Origin: Proteobacteria bacterium SG_bin9
GTDB lineage: Bacteria > Pseudomonadota > Alphaproteobacteria > Rhizobiales > Xanthobacteraceae
Assembly: GCA_002083525.1 (NCBI GenBank)
Contig: LWDM01000079.1
Span: 59,326-123,325 of the forward strand
Direction of reading: 5' to 3'
Length of the DNA stretch: 64,000 nucleotides
Shown: positions 23,675-32,662 of the stretch, one piece after another
How positions within the stretch are numbered: position 1 is the first letter of the stretch
Layout of the letters: every line of letters begins with the position of its first letter
The notes under the pieces: model-generated
The model's database searches: none
Seen by the model: only the letters and a program-made list of their open reading frames with translations
Told to the model about the DNA's origin: nothing
Made by a program: the position numbers and the translations under genes

Positions 23675-24265
23675 CTATTTTTCTGAGTTCAGGATTACAG
23701 CGAGCAGCTTGGCAGCCCCTGTCTCGGCACCACCGACATTTTCGATCACGACATCCGGCTGAAAGTCTTTGTCGCCGCTGACACGGCCGAGCCGCGCGGC
23801 CAGAGATCCGTCGCTCGACCGGTTGCGTGCAGCAAGCCGTTCGGCAAGCACATCGGCGGGCGCTGTGATGTTGACGACCTTGACGTTGGCGTAACGCGCC
23901 CGCGCCTCGCCGATCACCCCGCGCGAGACGTTTGCGACAACGGCTCGTCCCGCACGCAGGTCTTCGTCGATGGTTTTCGGGATGCCGTAGCCGTGTCCAT
24001 GCGCCTGCCACCACAAAGCGAAAGCGCCGGATGCCGCCTCCTGAGCAAATGCTTCGGGAGTGACGCAGCGATTGTTTTCGTGCTGGGACGCCTCGCGCGT
24101 CACCGTGCGGATCGGAAAGACAGCGTCGGTGCGGCCGCTGCAGCGCTCTTGGACCATTCCGATCAGCGTGTCCTTGCCGGCGCCGCTCGGCCCGACCACG
24201 AGGACCAGCAGGCCGGGCCCGACCGGCTGCTCCACTTGCGCTGCGCCGCCGACCCGTTCGTTCAC
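23675..24265 (-). CDS. phnN: Ribose 1,5-bisphosphate phosphokinase PhnN
   Basis: Kinase of 196 residues that makes PRPP from ribose 1,5-bisphosphate, the last step of the C-P lyase pathway. The start is placed at GTG 24265, which overlaps the phnM stop as GTGA; an upstream GTG at 24289 is possible but would overlap phnM by 28 bp. The Walker A is VVGPSGAGKDTLIG near residue 23. FPIRTVTREASQHENNRCVT and NVKVVNITAPADVLAERLAAR are guanylate-kinase-fold segments typical of PhnN. Confidence 0.9.
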   Translation of the reverse strand: MNERVGGAAQVEQPVGPGLLVLVVGPSGAGKDTLIGMVQERCSGRTDAVFPIRTVTREASQHENNRCVTPEAFAQEAASGAFALWWQAHGHGYGIPKTIDEDLRAGRAVVANVSRGVIGEARARYANVKVVNITAPADVLAERLAARNRSSDGSLAARLGRVSGDKDFQPDVVIENVGGAETGAAKLLAVILNSEK

Positions 24266-25410
24266 GCCACTCGTTGCCCTTCTCGCCACACGCTACGTAC
24301 GACCGGTACGTTGCCTGCTTCGTGCACGCGGATGATATCGGCCCGCTGTCCGACCGCGATATCGCCGCGATCGGTCAATCCCACTGCATCCGCCGGCGCT
24401 TTGGTGACCGTCCGCACGGCCGCGGCAAGATCGATGCCTGGCACGTCACGCGACAATTGCAGCGCGCCCATCAACAAGCTCGACGGAATATAGTCCGACG
24501 ACAGGATATCGAGCAGTCCTTCGCGCGCCAGATCGATCGCCGCGATATTGCCGGAGTGCGAACCGCCGCGCACGACATTCGGTGCACCCATGAGGATGCC
24601 GATCCCCGCCCTGTGGAGACCGCGTGCAGCCTCGATGGTCGTCGGGAATTCCGCCACCGCGACGCGATCGCGGATTGCGTCGGTGACGTTCTCGTCCGTG
24701 GTGTCGTCATGGCTCGCGAGCGGAATGTTGTGCCGGTGCGCCATGGCCACGATTTCGCGCATGTTCTTTTCGGCATACGCCTTCTGATACGCGAAACGCT
24801 GCGCGAACAGCTTGTCGAGCTCGGCATCCGTCTTGCCAGCCCCCTTGCCGCGATAGTAATCGCGCAGTTTACCTTCGTCGCGGAATTGGCGCTGTCCCGG
24901 CGTGTGATCCATCAGCGACATCAATCGCACATCGGGCCGGCCGATCAGCTCGGACGCCTCTTCGACGACGCTCGGCATCGGGATTTCGCAGCGCAGATGC
25001 AGGAAGTGATCCGCGCGCAGCAGGTTTCCGTCGCGCGCCGCCGAGATGGCTTCCGCCAGAACGCCTGCGCGTCCGTCCACGTCCTCGGCGCCCTCTTCGC
25101 GCCAGACGCGCAAAGAGTCGAGGACCGTCGTAATGCCGCTCGTCGCCAGTTGCCCGTCGTAAGAAACGACGGCGGCAATCGGATCCCAGTAGACCTTCGG
25201 ACGCGGCACATAGTGCGCTTCGAGATGGTCGGTGTGCAGCTCGATCAGACCGGGCATCACCAGATCGCCAGCCATGTCCTCGCCGCGCTCCGGTGCGCGG
25301 CCTTCGCCCATCTCGGCGATCTTGCCGTTGCCGATCGCAATCCAGCCTTGCTCGATCACGCGATCGGCGAGCACGATGCGGGCATTGGTCATAAGTGTCG
25401 GCGGCGTCAT
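24262..25410 (-). CDS. phnM: PhnM: ribose 1-methylphosphonate 5-triphosphate diphosphatase (copy in phn operon)
   Basis: Amidohydrolase-fold enzyme of 382 residues that removes diphosphate from alpha-D-ribose 1-methylphosphonate 5-triphosphate to produce the C-P lyase substrate. ATG at 25410 follows GAGGA. The metal and substrate motifs are LIELHTDHLEAHYVPRPKVYW near residue 57, LMSLMDHTPGQRQF near 170, ASHDDTTDENV near 240 and LSSDYIPSSLL near 300. The wording is close to E. coli PhnM. It is the seventh gene of phnG-N, 10 bp after phnL. A second, divergent PhnM-like gene lies at 35378-36568. Confidence 0.93.
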   Translation of the reverse strand: MTPPTLMTNARIVLADRVIEQGWIAIGNGKIAEMGEGRAPERGEDMAGDLVMPGLIELHTDHLEAHYVPRPKVYWDPIAAVVSYDGQLATSGITTVLDSLRVWREEGAEDVDGRAGVLAEAISAARDGNLLRADHFLHLRCEIPMPSVVEEASELIGRPDVRLMSLMDHTPGQRQFRDEGKLRDYYRGKGAGKTDAELDKLFAQRFAYQKAYAEKNMREIVAMAHRHNIPLASHDDTTDENVTDAIRDRVAVAEFPTTIEAARGLHRAGIGILMGAPNVVRGGSHSGNIAAIDLAREGLLDILSSDYIPSSLLMGALQLSRDVPGIDLAAAVRTVTKAPADAVGLTDRGDIAVGQRADIIRVHEAGNVPVVRSVWREGQRVA

Positions 25411-25420
25411 CAAGAAATCC

Positions 25421-26119
25421 TCATGCAGCTGCGGCAAACGACCGGACATCGACAACGCGGTCGGCAATGGCATTGCGAATATCGTCGTCATGCACGATGG
25501 CGAGCATGGCGACATTCTTTTGTTTCTTTTCGTGAATCAATTCAACAACAATACCGCGATTGTGCGCGTCGAGCGACGCGGTCGGTTCATCAAGCAGCAA
25601 AATCGGCAGGTCGCTGACGAACCCGCGGGCGATGTTGACGCGCTGCTGCTCACCGCCGGAGAAGGTCGATGGCGGCAGCGTCCACAACCGCTCCGGAATG
25701 TTGAGACGCCGCAGCAGCGCGGCAGCGCGCTGGCGCGCGTCCTCGCGGTCGCTGCCGGTGGCAATCAACGGCTCGGCCACCACATCGAGCGCCGGAACGC
25801 GCGGCACTGCGCGAAGGAACTGGCTGACATAGCCGATGGTCGAACGGCGGATATCGAGAATGTGCCGCGGCTTCGCGTCGGCGATGTTCACGACCGTGCC
25901 GCGATGGTGAATGCCAATCTCGCCTTCATCGCAGCTGTAGTTACCGAAGATCATCTTCAGGATCGATGACTTGCCGGCGCCCGAAGGACCAGACAGCACC
26001 ACACACTCACCGGCACGGACATCGAACGTCACGCCGCTCACCACAGGCAACTGCGCTCCACCCTGCAGGTGCATGGTGAAGGTCTTGGCTGCGCCGGAGA
26101 GTTCAAGCATTACGGTCAT
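25421..26119 (-). CDS. phnL: C-P lyase system ABC protein PhnL
   Basis: ABC-type ATPase of 232 residues without a membrane partner; it associates with the PhnGHIJ-K core. Walker A is LSGPSGAGKSSILKMIFGNY near residue 38, the signature is TFSGGEQQRVNIARGF near 148, and Walker B is LLLDEPTASLDAHN near 170. RHILDIRRSTIGYVSQFLRA is characteristic of PhnL. It lies 6 bp after phnK. Confidence 0.95.
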   Translation of the reverse strand: MTVMLELSGAAKTFTMHLQGGAQLPVVSGVTFDVRAGECVVLSGPSGAGKSSILKMIFGNYSCDEGEIGIHHRGTVVNIADAKPRHILDIRRSTIGYVSQFLRAVPRVPALDVVAEPLIATGSDREDARQRAAALLRRLNIPERLWTLPPSTFSGGEQQRVNIARGFVSDLPILLLDEPTASLDAHNRGIVVELIHEKKQKNVAMLAIVHDDDIRNAIADRVVDVRSFAAAA

Positions 26120-26125
26120 GGCGGC

Positions 26126-26914
26126 TCACACGGGCAGGATCGAGGAGACAAGAAGCTGGGTATAGGGCTCACGCGGATCGTCGAGTAGCTGGTCGGTCAG
26201 GCCGGTCTCGATCACCTCGCCGCCCTTCATCACCATCACGCGGTGCGATAGCAACCGCGCCACTGCGAGGTCATGAGTCACAATAATCACTGCAAGGCCA
26301 AGCTCGCTGACAAGATTGCGCAACAGATCGAGCAACCGCGCCTGCACCGACACATCGAGACCGCCGGTCGGCTCATCCATGAACACCAGCCGCGGCTCGG
26401 TCACGAGATTGCGCGCGATCTGGAGCCGTTGGCGCATGCCGCCGGAATAGGTTTTCGGTGCATCGTCGATGCGGCGTGTATCGATCTCGACCCGTTCGAG
26501 CCAGGATGATGCCGACTGCCGAATGTTGCCGTAGTGATTCCAGCCGACCGCCATCAGCCGTTCGCCGACGTTGGCGCCGGCCGAGACCGCCATGCGCAGG
26601 CCCATCGCCGGGTCTTGATGCACATAGCCCCAATCGGTGCGGAACAGGAAACGCCGCTCGGCTTCACTCAACGCCGTGAGATCGCGCATGACACCGTCGC
26701 GCATGCGGTACGACACAGAGCCCGTAGATGGCGCCATCTGGCCCGACAGAAGCTGCAGCAGCGTCGACTTGCCCGACCCGGACTCACCGACGATCGCCAG
26801 CACCTCGCCGGCGTAAAGCTCAAAGGACACGTTACGGCAACCGAGCTGGCGTCCGTACATCTTTCCGAGATTGTCGCTGACCAGCAGCGGCTCTTCGTCC
26901 AGCATCAGGCTCAT
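26126..26914 (-). CDS. phnK: C-P lyase system ABC protein PhnK
   Basis: ABC ATPase of 262 residues that docks on the PhnGHIJ core. Walker A is VGESGSGKSTLLQLLSG near residue 43, the signature YSGGMRQRLQIARNL near 160 and Walker B LVFMDEPTGGLDVSVQARLL near 178. The CRNVSFELYAGEVLAIVG start and GWGYVHQDP-like WGYVHQDPAMGLRM segment match PhnK. ATG overlaps the phnJ stop by 4 bp. Confidence 0.95.
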   Translation of the reverse strand: MSLMLDEEPLLVSDNLGKMYGRQLGCRNVSFELYAGEVLAIVGESGSGKSTLLQLLSGQMAPSTGSVSYRMRDGVMRDLTALSEAERRFLFRTDWGYVHQDPAMGLRMAVSAGANVGERLMAVGWNHYGNIRQSASSWLERVEIDTRRIDDAPKTYSGGMRQRLQIARNLVTEPRLVFMDEPTGGLDVSVQARLLDLLRNLVSELGLAVIIVTHDLAVARLLSHRVMVMKGGEVIETGLTDQLLDDPREPYTQLLVSSILPV

Positions 26915-27801
26915 GGCCGCGCGCCCTGCTTGTCGGAGAACGTCATGCCGGCATTCTCGCCGACATGGCCGTCGGCCCGGCGCGTCTCGCAGTAGTCAGT
27001 GTCGGAGCAGACGAACATCCGCCGGCCCTGATTATCCATCACCACTTCGTCGAGATAGGAATCGTTCGCGCCACAGAGCGCGCACGGTGCCTCGAAGCGA
27101 TAGCGTTCGAACGGGTGGTCCTCGAAATCGAGCGACACGACCTGTGTGTACGGTGGAATCGCGTAGATGCGTTTCTCGCGGCCGGCCCCGAACAGCTGCA
27201 GCGCGGCACAGTCGTTCATCTTCGGATTATCGAACTTCGGCGTCGGCGACGGGTCCATCACGTAGCGGCCGTCGACCTTCACCGGATAGGCGTAAGTCGT
27301 CGCGATGTGACCGAAACGCGCGATGTCCTCGTAGAGCTTCACATGCATCAGCCCGTACTCGGCAAGCGCATGCATGCGGCGGGTCTCCGTCTCGCGCGGC
27401 TCGAGAAAGCGCAGCGGTTCCGGAATCGGCACCTGATAGACCAGCACTTGATCTTCTTTCAGCTCCGCCTCCGGAATGCGATGGCGGGTCTGGATCACGG
27501 TCGCTTCGTCCGTCGCTGTCGTCGTCTCGACGCCGGCAGTCTTGGCAAAGAACTTGCGGATCGAGATGGCGTTGGTGGTGTCGTCGGAGCCCTGATCGAT
27601 CACCTTCAGTTTGTCGTCAGGACCGAGGATTGCCGCAGTCACCTGCACGCCGCCGGTGCCCCAACCATACGGCATCGGCATCTCGCGGCTTGCAAACGGC
27701 ACCTGATAACCGGGGATCGCGATCGCTTTCAGGATCGCGCGGCGGATCATCCGCTTCGTCTGCTCGTCGAGATAAGCGAAATTGTAGGTAGGCGCGTTCA
27801 T
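26911..27801 (-). CDS. phnJ: C-P lyase PhnJ (radical SAM catalytic subunit)
   Basis: Catalytic subunit of 296 residues that cleaves the carbon-phosphorus bond by glycyl/thiyl radical chemistry, releasing methane (from methylphosphonate) and ribose cyclic phosphate. All key residues are present: Gly31 in AIPGYQVPFASRE (glycyl radical site, E. coli Gly32) and four cysteines, C240 and C243 in CALCGAND, C265 and C271 in FVCSDTDYCETRRADGH, matching the E. coli Cys241/244/266/272 pattern. Length and sequence appear fully functional. It overlaps phnI and phnK by 4 bp each. Confidence 0.97.
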   Translation of the reverse strand: MNAPTYNFAYLDEQTKRMIRRAILKAIAIPGYQVPFASREMPMPYGWGTGGVQVTAAILGPDDKLKVIDQGSDDTTNAISIRKFFAKTAGVETTTATDEATVIQTRHRIPEAELKEDQVLVYQVPIPEPLRFLEPRETETRRMHALAEYGLMHVKLYEDIARFGHIATTYAYPVKVDGRYVMDPSPTPKFDNPKMNDCAALQLFGAGREKRIYAIPPYTQVVSLDFEDHPFERYRFEAPCALCGANDSYLDEVVMDNQGRRMFVCSDTDYCETRRADGHVGENAGMTFSDKQGARP

Positions 27802-28919
27802 TCGGCGGCCTCCGGCAAGGTCGTGTCCGCGACAGGCTCCGGCTCGGAATGTCCGGCGCTGAACTCAGCGCGCAGTTTGCGCAACAGGCCGAGCTCCGAC
27901 TGGAAGTCGACGTAGTGCGGCAACTTCAAATGTTCGACGAAGCCCGTCGATTGCACGTTGTCGGAGTGCGACATCACGAATTCTTCATCCTGCGCCGGTG
28001 CGCGGACATCCTCGTCAAGCTCGCGCGCGCGCAGCGAGCGATCGACCAGCGCCATCGACATCACCTTGCGCTCGCAATGGCCGAAGGCGAGGCCATAGCC
28101 GCGGGTAAAGCACGGAGCTTCCGTCGCCGATCCCTTGAACTGGTTGACCATCTGGCACTCGGTCAGCGTCAGCGCGCCGAGCGGCACGGAGAAACCCACC
28201 TCTTCCGCGAAGAACTCGACCTCGACTTCGCCAAGGCGGATTTCACCTGCGAACGGATGGCTGCGGCCATAGCCGCGCTGCGTCGAATAGCCGAGCGCCA
28301 AGAGGAATCCTTCATCGCCGCGTGCGAGATTCTGCAAGCGCAAATCGCGATCGGCCGGAAAGCTCAACGGCTCGCGCGTCAGATCGCCGACCGGTTTGCT
28401 GTCGTCGGCCGCCGGTGCACGCTCGATCAAACCGTCCGCGCCGAGAATATCGGTCACCCGCGGCATCGGCGCCGGATCGACCTTGCCGACCGCGGGCTCC
28501 GCCGGTTGCTGACCTGCGATCAGCGACGGATCGAGCAGACGGTGCGTGTAATCGAAGGTCGGTCCGAGGATTTGCCCGCCCGGAATGTCCTTGAAGGTCG
28601 AGGACACGCGCCGCCGCACTTGCATGGTGGCCGTATCGACTGGCTCAGCCGAACCGAAACGCGGCAGCGTGGCGCGAAATGCACGCAGCAGGAAGATCGC
28701 CTCGATCAGATCGCCCCTCGCCTGCTTGATGGCGAGCGCTGATAGCTCGCGGTCGTAGAGCGAGCCCTCGGTCATCACGCGGTCGACCGCAAGACCGAGC
28801 TGACCCGAAATTTGCTCAAGCGACACCTCCGGCACCGACGGATTGCCGCGCCGCTCATGCGCAAGCAGCGTGTGCGCGTTGTCGATAGCCCGTTCGCCGC
28901 CCTTGACCGCTACGTACAT
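27798..28919 (-). CDS. phnI: C-P lyase core subunit PhnI
   Basis: Core subunit of 373 residues. With PhnG, PhnH and PhnL it attaches the phosphonate to ribose of ATP, releasing adenine. MYVAVKGGERAIDNAHTLLA is the near-invariant N-terminus. DREPLSFPADRDLRLQNLAR-type wording, GYGRSHPFAGEIRLGEVEVE, then TECQMVNQFKGSATEAPCFT and GYGLAFGHCERKVMSMALVD are PhnI signatures. It starts 4 bp after phnH. Confidence 0.96.
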   Translation of the reverse strand: MYVAVKGGERAIDNAHTLLAHERRGNPSVPEVSLEQISGQLGLAVDRVMTEGSLYDRELSALAIKQARGDLIEAIFLLRAFRATLPRFGSAEPVDTATMQVRRRVSSTFKDIPGGQILGPTFDYTHRLLDPSLIAGQQPAEPAVGKVDPAPMPRVTDILGADGLIERAPAADDSKPVGDLTREPLSFPADRDLRLQNLARGDEGFLLALGYSTQRGYGRSHPFAGEIRLGEVEVEFFAEEVGFSVPLGALTLTECQMVNQFKGSATEAPCFTRGYGLAFGHCERKVMSMALVDRSLRARELDEDVRAPAQDEEFVMSHSDNVQSTGFVEHLKLPHYVDFQSELGLLRKLRAEFSAGHSEPEPVADTTLPEAAE

Positions 28920-28923
28920 GCCT

Positions 28924-29541
28924 TCAGGCTCCCTGCGTCACGACGCGCGTGCTGCGCGGGATCGAGATCAGCTGCGTTCCGCACACCAGCACGAGATCGA
29001 TGCCGCGCGGGAACAGCGTGCGATTGGCTGCGAGCTGTTCGGCGATGTTCGCCGGCAAACCGCCGGCTCTGCAGATCGCCGTGCCGCGGATGCCGGGACC
29101 GCTGAGTACAAGCGGTGGCCCGTCCGTCAGCGTATCGACCTGCACGATCAGCGTCGCGGAACGATCCGGATATTCATCACTTCCGAGCGCGAATTGCTCG
29201 AGCGGCGGCATTGAACGGCCATCGCCGATCAGCGCGAACACGCACTGGGCCATGTTGTCGACCAGCGGAGCGCCGGTGTGGAAACGGAGCCAGTTTGCTG
29301 CATCCTTGTTGGCGGCCAGCATCGGATCGAGCCAGACGGGCGTATCGTGATCAGCCAGGGCCAGCACAAGTGCGGCAACACCAGGCGACATCGCACCTGG
29401 GCCGGCGACGGCAACATGCGTCGGCAAGATCTGGATCGTGCCTGGGCGCGCCAGCGCATCCATCACACCGCGGAACACGGACTGCGAGGCCAGCACCGGA
29501 TCGGCGAAACCTGCGCCGGGATCAGTTGACAGACGTGTCAT
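28924..29541 (-). CDS. phnH: C-P lyase core subunit PhnH
   Basis: Structural subunit of 205 residues of the PhnGHIJ complex. The N-terminus ends GFADPVLASQSVFRGVMDAL followed by ARPGTIQ, and the C-terminal part has GPGIRGT, FPRGIDLVLVCG and SIPRSTRV, all standard for PhnH. ATG overlaps the phnG stop by 4 bp. Confidence 0.95.
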   Translation of the reverse strand: MTRLSTDPGAGFADPVLASQSVFRGVMDALARPGTIQILPTHVAVAGPGAMSPGVAALVLALADHDTPVWLDPMLAANKDAANWLRFHTGAPLVDNMAQCVFALIGDGRSMPPLEQFALGSDEYPDRSATLIVQVDTLTDGPPLVLSGPGIRGTAICRAGGLPANIAEQLAANRTLFPRGIDLVLVCGTQLISIPRSTRVVTQGA

Positions 29542-30002
29542 CCCTCACCTCGCACCATGGTGTAGAAATCGACGCGCGTCGCGGCGGTCCTTGCGGCTTG
29601 CTGGGCGCGCGCGTCCGAAAGCTTCTTGCCGAGGGGTGCGACGATGCGCTGCTCGACGGCATTGCGGTGGCTCTGCGACTGGATCATCGCATCGCAGACC
29701 GCGATCAATCCGGCCTTCTGCTCGTCGCGGCCGAGCGCGTAACCAAACCCGACCTCACCGCTTTCGAGCCGCACAGCTGCGCGCGCCACCGTCGCTTCGC
29801 CGAGATTGAACGGCGCACCGTCGCCGCCGATGCGGCCGCGCATCATGACGAGGCCCTGCTGGGCACGCAGCGTTTCGTATTTCGGGGCGCCTGTTTCTGC
29901 CAGCAACGCGGCGATTTCGGCTGCCTCGGCATGGACCAGCACGGCCATGGCGGCCTGCCGTCGCTGCCGGTCAGATTCAAGGTCAGAGCCAGGTTCAGTC
30001 AT
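29538..30002 (-). CDS. phnG: C-P lyase core subunit PhnG
   Basis: First gene of the main C-P lyase operon; 154 residues. RPQTGLVMMRGRIGGDG-like wording (AQQGLVMMRGRIGGDGAPFN), LGEATVARAAVRLESGEVGF and GYALGRDEQKAGLIAVCDAM are typical PhnG. The promoter region upstream carries a Pho box at 30062-30079 and a palindrome at 30021-30046 likely bound by PhnF, encoded divergently. Confidence 0.95.
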   Translation of the reverse strand: MTEPGSDLESDRQRRQAAMAVLVHAEAAEIAALLAETGAPKYETLRAQQGLVMMRGRIGGDGAPFNLGEATVARAAVRLESGEVGFGYALGRDEQKAGLIAVCDAMIQSQSHRNAVEQRIVAPLGKKLSDARAQQAARTAATRVDFYTMVRGEG

Positions 30003-30020
30003 CTCGAATCCGCTTCCCTA

Positions 30021-30046
30021 AAGTTGTCTACTGTACTATACAACTT
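30021..30046. promoter_or_regulatory. Palindrome between phnG and phnF, probable PhnF operator
   Basis: Dyad with 7-bp perfect arms AAGTTGT (30021-30027) and ACAACTT (30040-30046) and a partly symmetric 12-bp centre containing TAC and GTA. It lies 19 bp upstream of phnG and overlaps the putative -10 TATAGT of the phnG promoter (plus-strand 30035-30040). A GntR/HutC-type repressor such as PhnF is the obvious candidate. Confidence 0.65.
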
Positions 30047-30061
30047 GAACCGGCGAGGCAA

Positions 30062-30079
30062 ATGACCGTTTCATGACAA
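30062..30079 (-). promoter_or_regulatory. Pho box upstream of phnG
   Basis: On the minus strand: TTGTCAT-GAAA-CGGTCAT, two 7-bp direct repeats with a 4-bp spacer, each matching six of seven positions of the PhoB half-site CTGTCAT. It lies 60 bp before the phnG start, upstream of the PhnF-type palindrome. Confidence 0.7.
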
Positions 30080-30115
30080 GCCCGCCCTCCTCGCATCCGA
30101 GGTTTGCAATCGGAC

Positions 30116-30847
30116 ATGAGCCAAATTGACGATGCATCCTCGGGCGTTGCGCTGTGGCGGCGCGTCGCCGATTCGATCGAGCGCGCCATTGTGGACGGCC
30201 GGTATGAAAGCGGCACGAAATTGCCCGGCGAGATTGAGATCGCCGCGAGTCATCGGGTAAATCGGCACACAGTGCGGCGAGCGTTGGCAGCATTGACGGA
30301 ACGCGGCCTGGTCCGAGCCGAGCGCGGCAGCGGTACGTATGTCGAGGCACGCAAGATCTCTTACCCGCTGCGGTCGCGGACGCGATTCTCAGAGATCGTC
30401 GGCGCCGGCGGCCATGAGGCGCGCGGAAAGCTGCTGAGCACGTCGATCGAAGATGCCGACGCAGAGCTTGCGAAGCGGCTCGGATTGAACACAGGCGCTC
30501 CGCTGGTGCGCCTGGATGCGCTCCGGTTCGCCGGCAAGGTTCCGCTACGCGTCGGCACCACCTGGATGGATGCGGACCGCTTTCCCGATGCGGGCAAGAT
30601 CTACGCCAAACACGGATCGATGACCCGCCTGCTCTCTCACTACGGCATCCGCGACTATCGCCGCGGCTGGACCAGCATCACCGCAACCATTGTCGATGCC
30701 GCCGACGCGGCCCATCTCGATCTTGCGATCGGCGGGCCGGTGCTGCTGGTGGACAGCATTGACACGGAACAGGACGGCGCGCCGCTCGCGACCAGCCGCG
30801 CCCGCTTCGCTGCGGAGCGCGTGCAGTTTGTCGTCGAGAATCAGTGA
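30116..30847 (+). CDS. phnF: Phosphonate regulator PhnF (GntR/HutC family)
   Basis: Regulator of 243 residues, divergent from phnG. ATG 30116 is preferred over an upstream TTG. The N-terminal winged helix spans about residues 10-78 (WRRVADSIERAIVDGRYESG, then TKLPGEIEIAASHRVNRHTV and RRALAALTERGLVRAERGSG). The C-terminal UTRA ligand domain has GHEARGKLLSTSIEDADAEL and RIRDYRRGWTSIT-like segments. Its stop overlaps the convergent phnE2 stop by 7 bp. It probably represses the phnG operon when phosphonate intermediates are absent. Confidence 0.93.
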   Translation: MSQIDDASSGVALWRRVADSIERAIVDGRYESGTKLPGEIEIAASHRVNRHTVRRALAALTERGLVRAERGSGTYVEARKISYPLRSRTRFSEIVGAGGHEARGKLLSTSIEDADAELAKRLGLNTGAPLVRLDALRFAGKVPLRVGTTWMDADRFPDAGKIYAKHGSMTRLLSHYGIRDYRRGWTSITATIVDAADAAHLDLAIGGPVLLVDSIDTEQDGAPLATSRARFAAERVQFVVENQ

Positions 30848-31713
30848 CCGCTCGCCGGCGCCCGGCCGATGATCGCAAAGCGCAGCCGGCTCGAGATCAG
30901 GTCGATCACCGACACGGCAATCAGAATGAGCAGGATGATGAATGCCACCTTCTGCCATTCGAGGACGCGGATTTGCTCGGCCAATTGCAGTCCGATGCCA
31001 CCGGCGCCGACAATGCCGATGATGGTGGCCGAACGCGTATTGGACTCGAAGTAGTAAAGCACCTGGCTCGCTAGAACCGGGATCACCTGCGGCAGCAGCC
31101 CGAAACGGATACCGTGCAGGTGCGAACCGCCGGTCGAGCGAACGCCCTCCACCGCCTTCTTGTCGGCGGCCTCGATCGCTTCCGAGAACAGCTTGCCGAA
31201 GCTGCCGAAGTCGCTGCAGATCAACGCCAGCACGCCAGCGAACGGACCAAGACCAACGACGCTGACCCAGATCAGCGCCCAGATCAGCGTATCGATGCCG
31301 CGCACGGTATCGAGAATGCGCCGGCTGAGGATGTGGATGATCTTGTTGGCGACCACGTTATGCGCAGCCAATAGCGCCATCGGGAACGCCAGCAGCGCCC
31401 CGCCGAGCGTGCCGAGCAGCGCAATCGAGACCGTCTCGCCGAGCGCCCGCAGATAAAGTTGCGCATTGGCCCACGAGCCCGGATCAGGCGGCAGCATCAG
31501 GCGGACGAAATCGCCGAGCTTGAAGATGCCGCTGGGAATCCGATCGAACGGAATTTCGAGCTGTACGACACCAAGAATGAGAAGCGCAGTCGCAAGGCCG
31601 AGGACACCACCGACTTGCGCGCGCGTGTACCAGTTTGGCCGGAAGTACTGCGGATGGCGCAGCGCGATCTCAGCCTTGTCGGCCGCCAGCGGATTGGCCC
31701 CTGCTCCCATCAT
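30841..31713 (-). CDS. phnE2: Phosphonate ABC transporter permease PhnE (second copy)
   Basis: Inner-membrane permease of 290 residues with about six helices. The ABC permease EAA-type loop reads RSTGGSHLHGIRFGLLPQVI near residue 190, followed by SNTRSATIIGIVGAGGIGLQ and VIDLISSRLRFAIIG, typical of PhnE. It pairs with the upstream phnE1 as a heterodimeric channel, overlapping it by 4 bp (start ATG within ATGATG). Confidence 0.93.
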   Translation of the reverse strand: MMGAGANPLAADKAEIALRHPQYFRPNWYTRAQVGGVLGLATALLILGVVQLEIPFDRIPSGIFKLGDFVRLMLPPDPGSWANAQLYLRALGETVSIALLGTLGGALLAFPMALLAAHNVVANKIIHILSRRILDTVRGIDTLIWALIWVSVVGLGPFAGVLALICSDFGSFGKLFSEAIEAADKKAVEGVRSTGGSHLHGIRFGLLPQVIPVLASQVLYYFESNTRSATIIGIVGAGGIGLQLAEQIRVLEWQKVAFIILLILIAVSVIDLISSRLRFAIIGRAPASGH

Positions 31714-32603
31714 CGGCCGGTCTCCATCCCGATCAGGCGATGCCGGACGCGCTCGGTGACGAGATCGATCAGCATCACGGTGACGACGATCAGTAGAAGA
31801 ATGGCGCTGACGTCAGTGTAATAGAACTTGCGCACCGCCTCGATCAGATCCTGGCCGATGCCGCCGGCGCCGACGAAGCCCATCACCGCCGCACCGCGCA
31901 CGTTGATCTCGAAGCGCAGCAGCGCGTAGCTGACGAAGTTCGACAGCACCTGCGGAATTGCCGCGAAACGCACCATCTGCAGCCAGCTGCCGCCGCTCGC
32001 GATGACACCTTCGATCGGCTTGTTGTCGATGTTCTCGACCACCTCAGCGAACTGCTTGCCGAGCGCACCTGCAGTGTGCAGCGCGATGGCAAGGACACCC
32101 GGCAACGGTCCGAGGCCAAAGGCGAGGACGAAGATCAGGGCGAAGACGATTTCCGGAACGGTACGGCAGAACTCCAGCGCCCGGCGCGTTACGAACACGA
32201 TCGTCCGCGATTTTACGAGATTGGCCGACGCGAGAAAGCAGAACACGAAGCCCGCGAACGCGCCGATCAGCGTGCCGACATAGGCGATCAGCAGCGTGTC
32301 GCCGAGCAGCCGCAGCCAGCGCTTGATACCCCACATCCATTCGGCAATGTCGGCGGCGAGCGTTTCAAACGAAATCTTCGGGATCGTACCCGCGAAGTAG
32401 GCCGGGAAGCGCCAGAGGTTTTCAGCGAGCTTGGTAAGATTCACCTCGCTCGACCACGCCGCCACGATGATTGCGGCAAACAACACCGCAGCGCCGATAA
32501 TCACGCGCCGCCGCTTCGCGACAGTGGCACTGACATAGCCCGCAGCGAGCGCGCGGACCTGATCGTCGGGGAGTTTCGGGACTGCGGCCGGCATACGGAC
32601 CAT
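31710..32603 (-). CDS. phnE1: Phosphonate ABC transporter permease PhnE (first copy)
   Basis: Inner-membrane permease of 297 residues. The EAA loop GVIASGGSWLQMVRFAAIPQ, then VRGAAVMGFVGAGGIGQDLI and DLVTERVRHRLIG, are PhnE signatures. A soluble N-terminal stretch of about 35 residues precedes the first helix. ATG at 32603 is preferred to the TTG just before it; MPAAVPK at 32594 is another option. It lies 59 bp after phnD. Confidence 0.92.
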   Translation of the reverse strand: MVRMPAAVPKLPDDQVRALAAGYVSATVAKRRRVIIGAAVLFAAIIVAAWSSEVNLTKLAENLWRFPAYFAGTIPKISFETLAADIAEWMWGIKRWLRLLGDTLLIAYVGTLIGAFAGFVFCFLASANLVKSRTIVFVTRRALEFCRTVPEIVFALIFVLAFGLGPLPGVLAIALHTAGALGKQFAEVVENIDNKPIEGVIASGGSWLQMVRFAAIPQVLSNFVSYALLRFEINVRGAAVMGFVGAGGIGQDLIEAVRKFYYTDVSAILLLIVVTVMLIDLVTERVRHRLIGMETGR

Positions 32604-32662
32604 CAAGTCGGCGGGCGGGCTGTGACTCGCACAACCCGCCCTTGGTTCGACGCGGAACTAGC

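Noticed and set aside
24266..24289. Eight-residue longer phnN starting at GTG 24289
   Set aside because: The GTGA overlap start at 24265 gives the standard coupled spacing; the longer start would overlap phnM by 28 bp.
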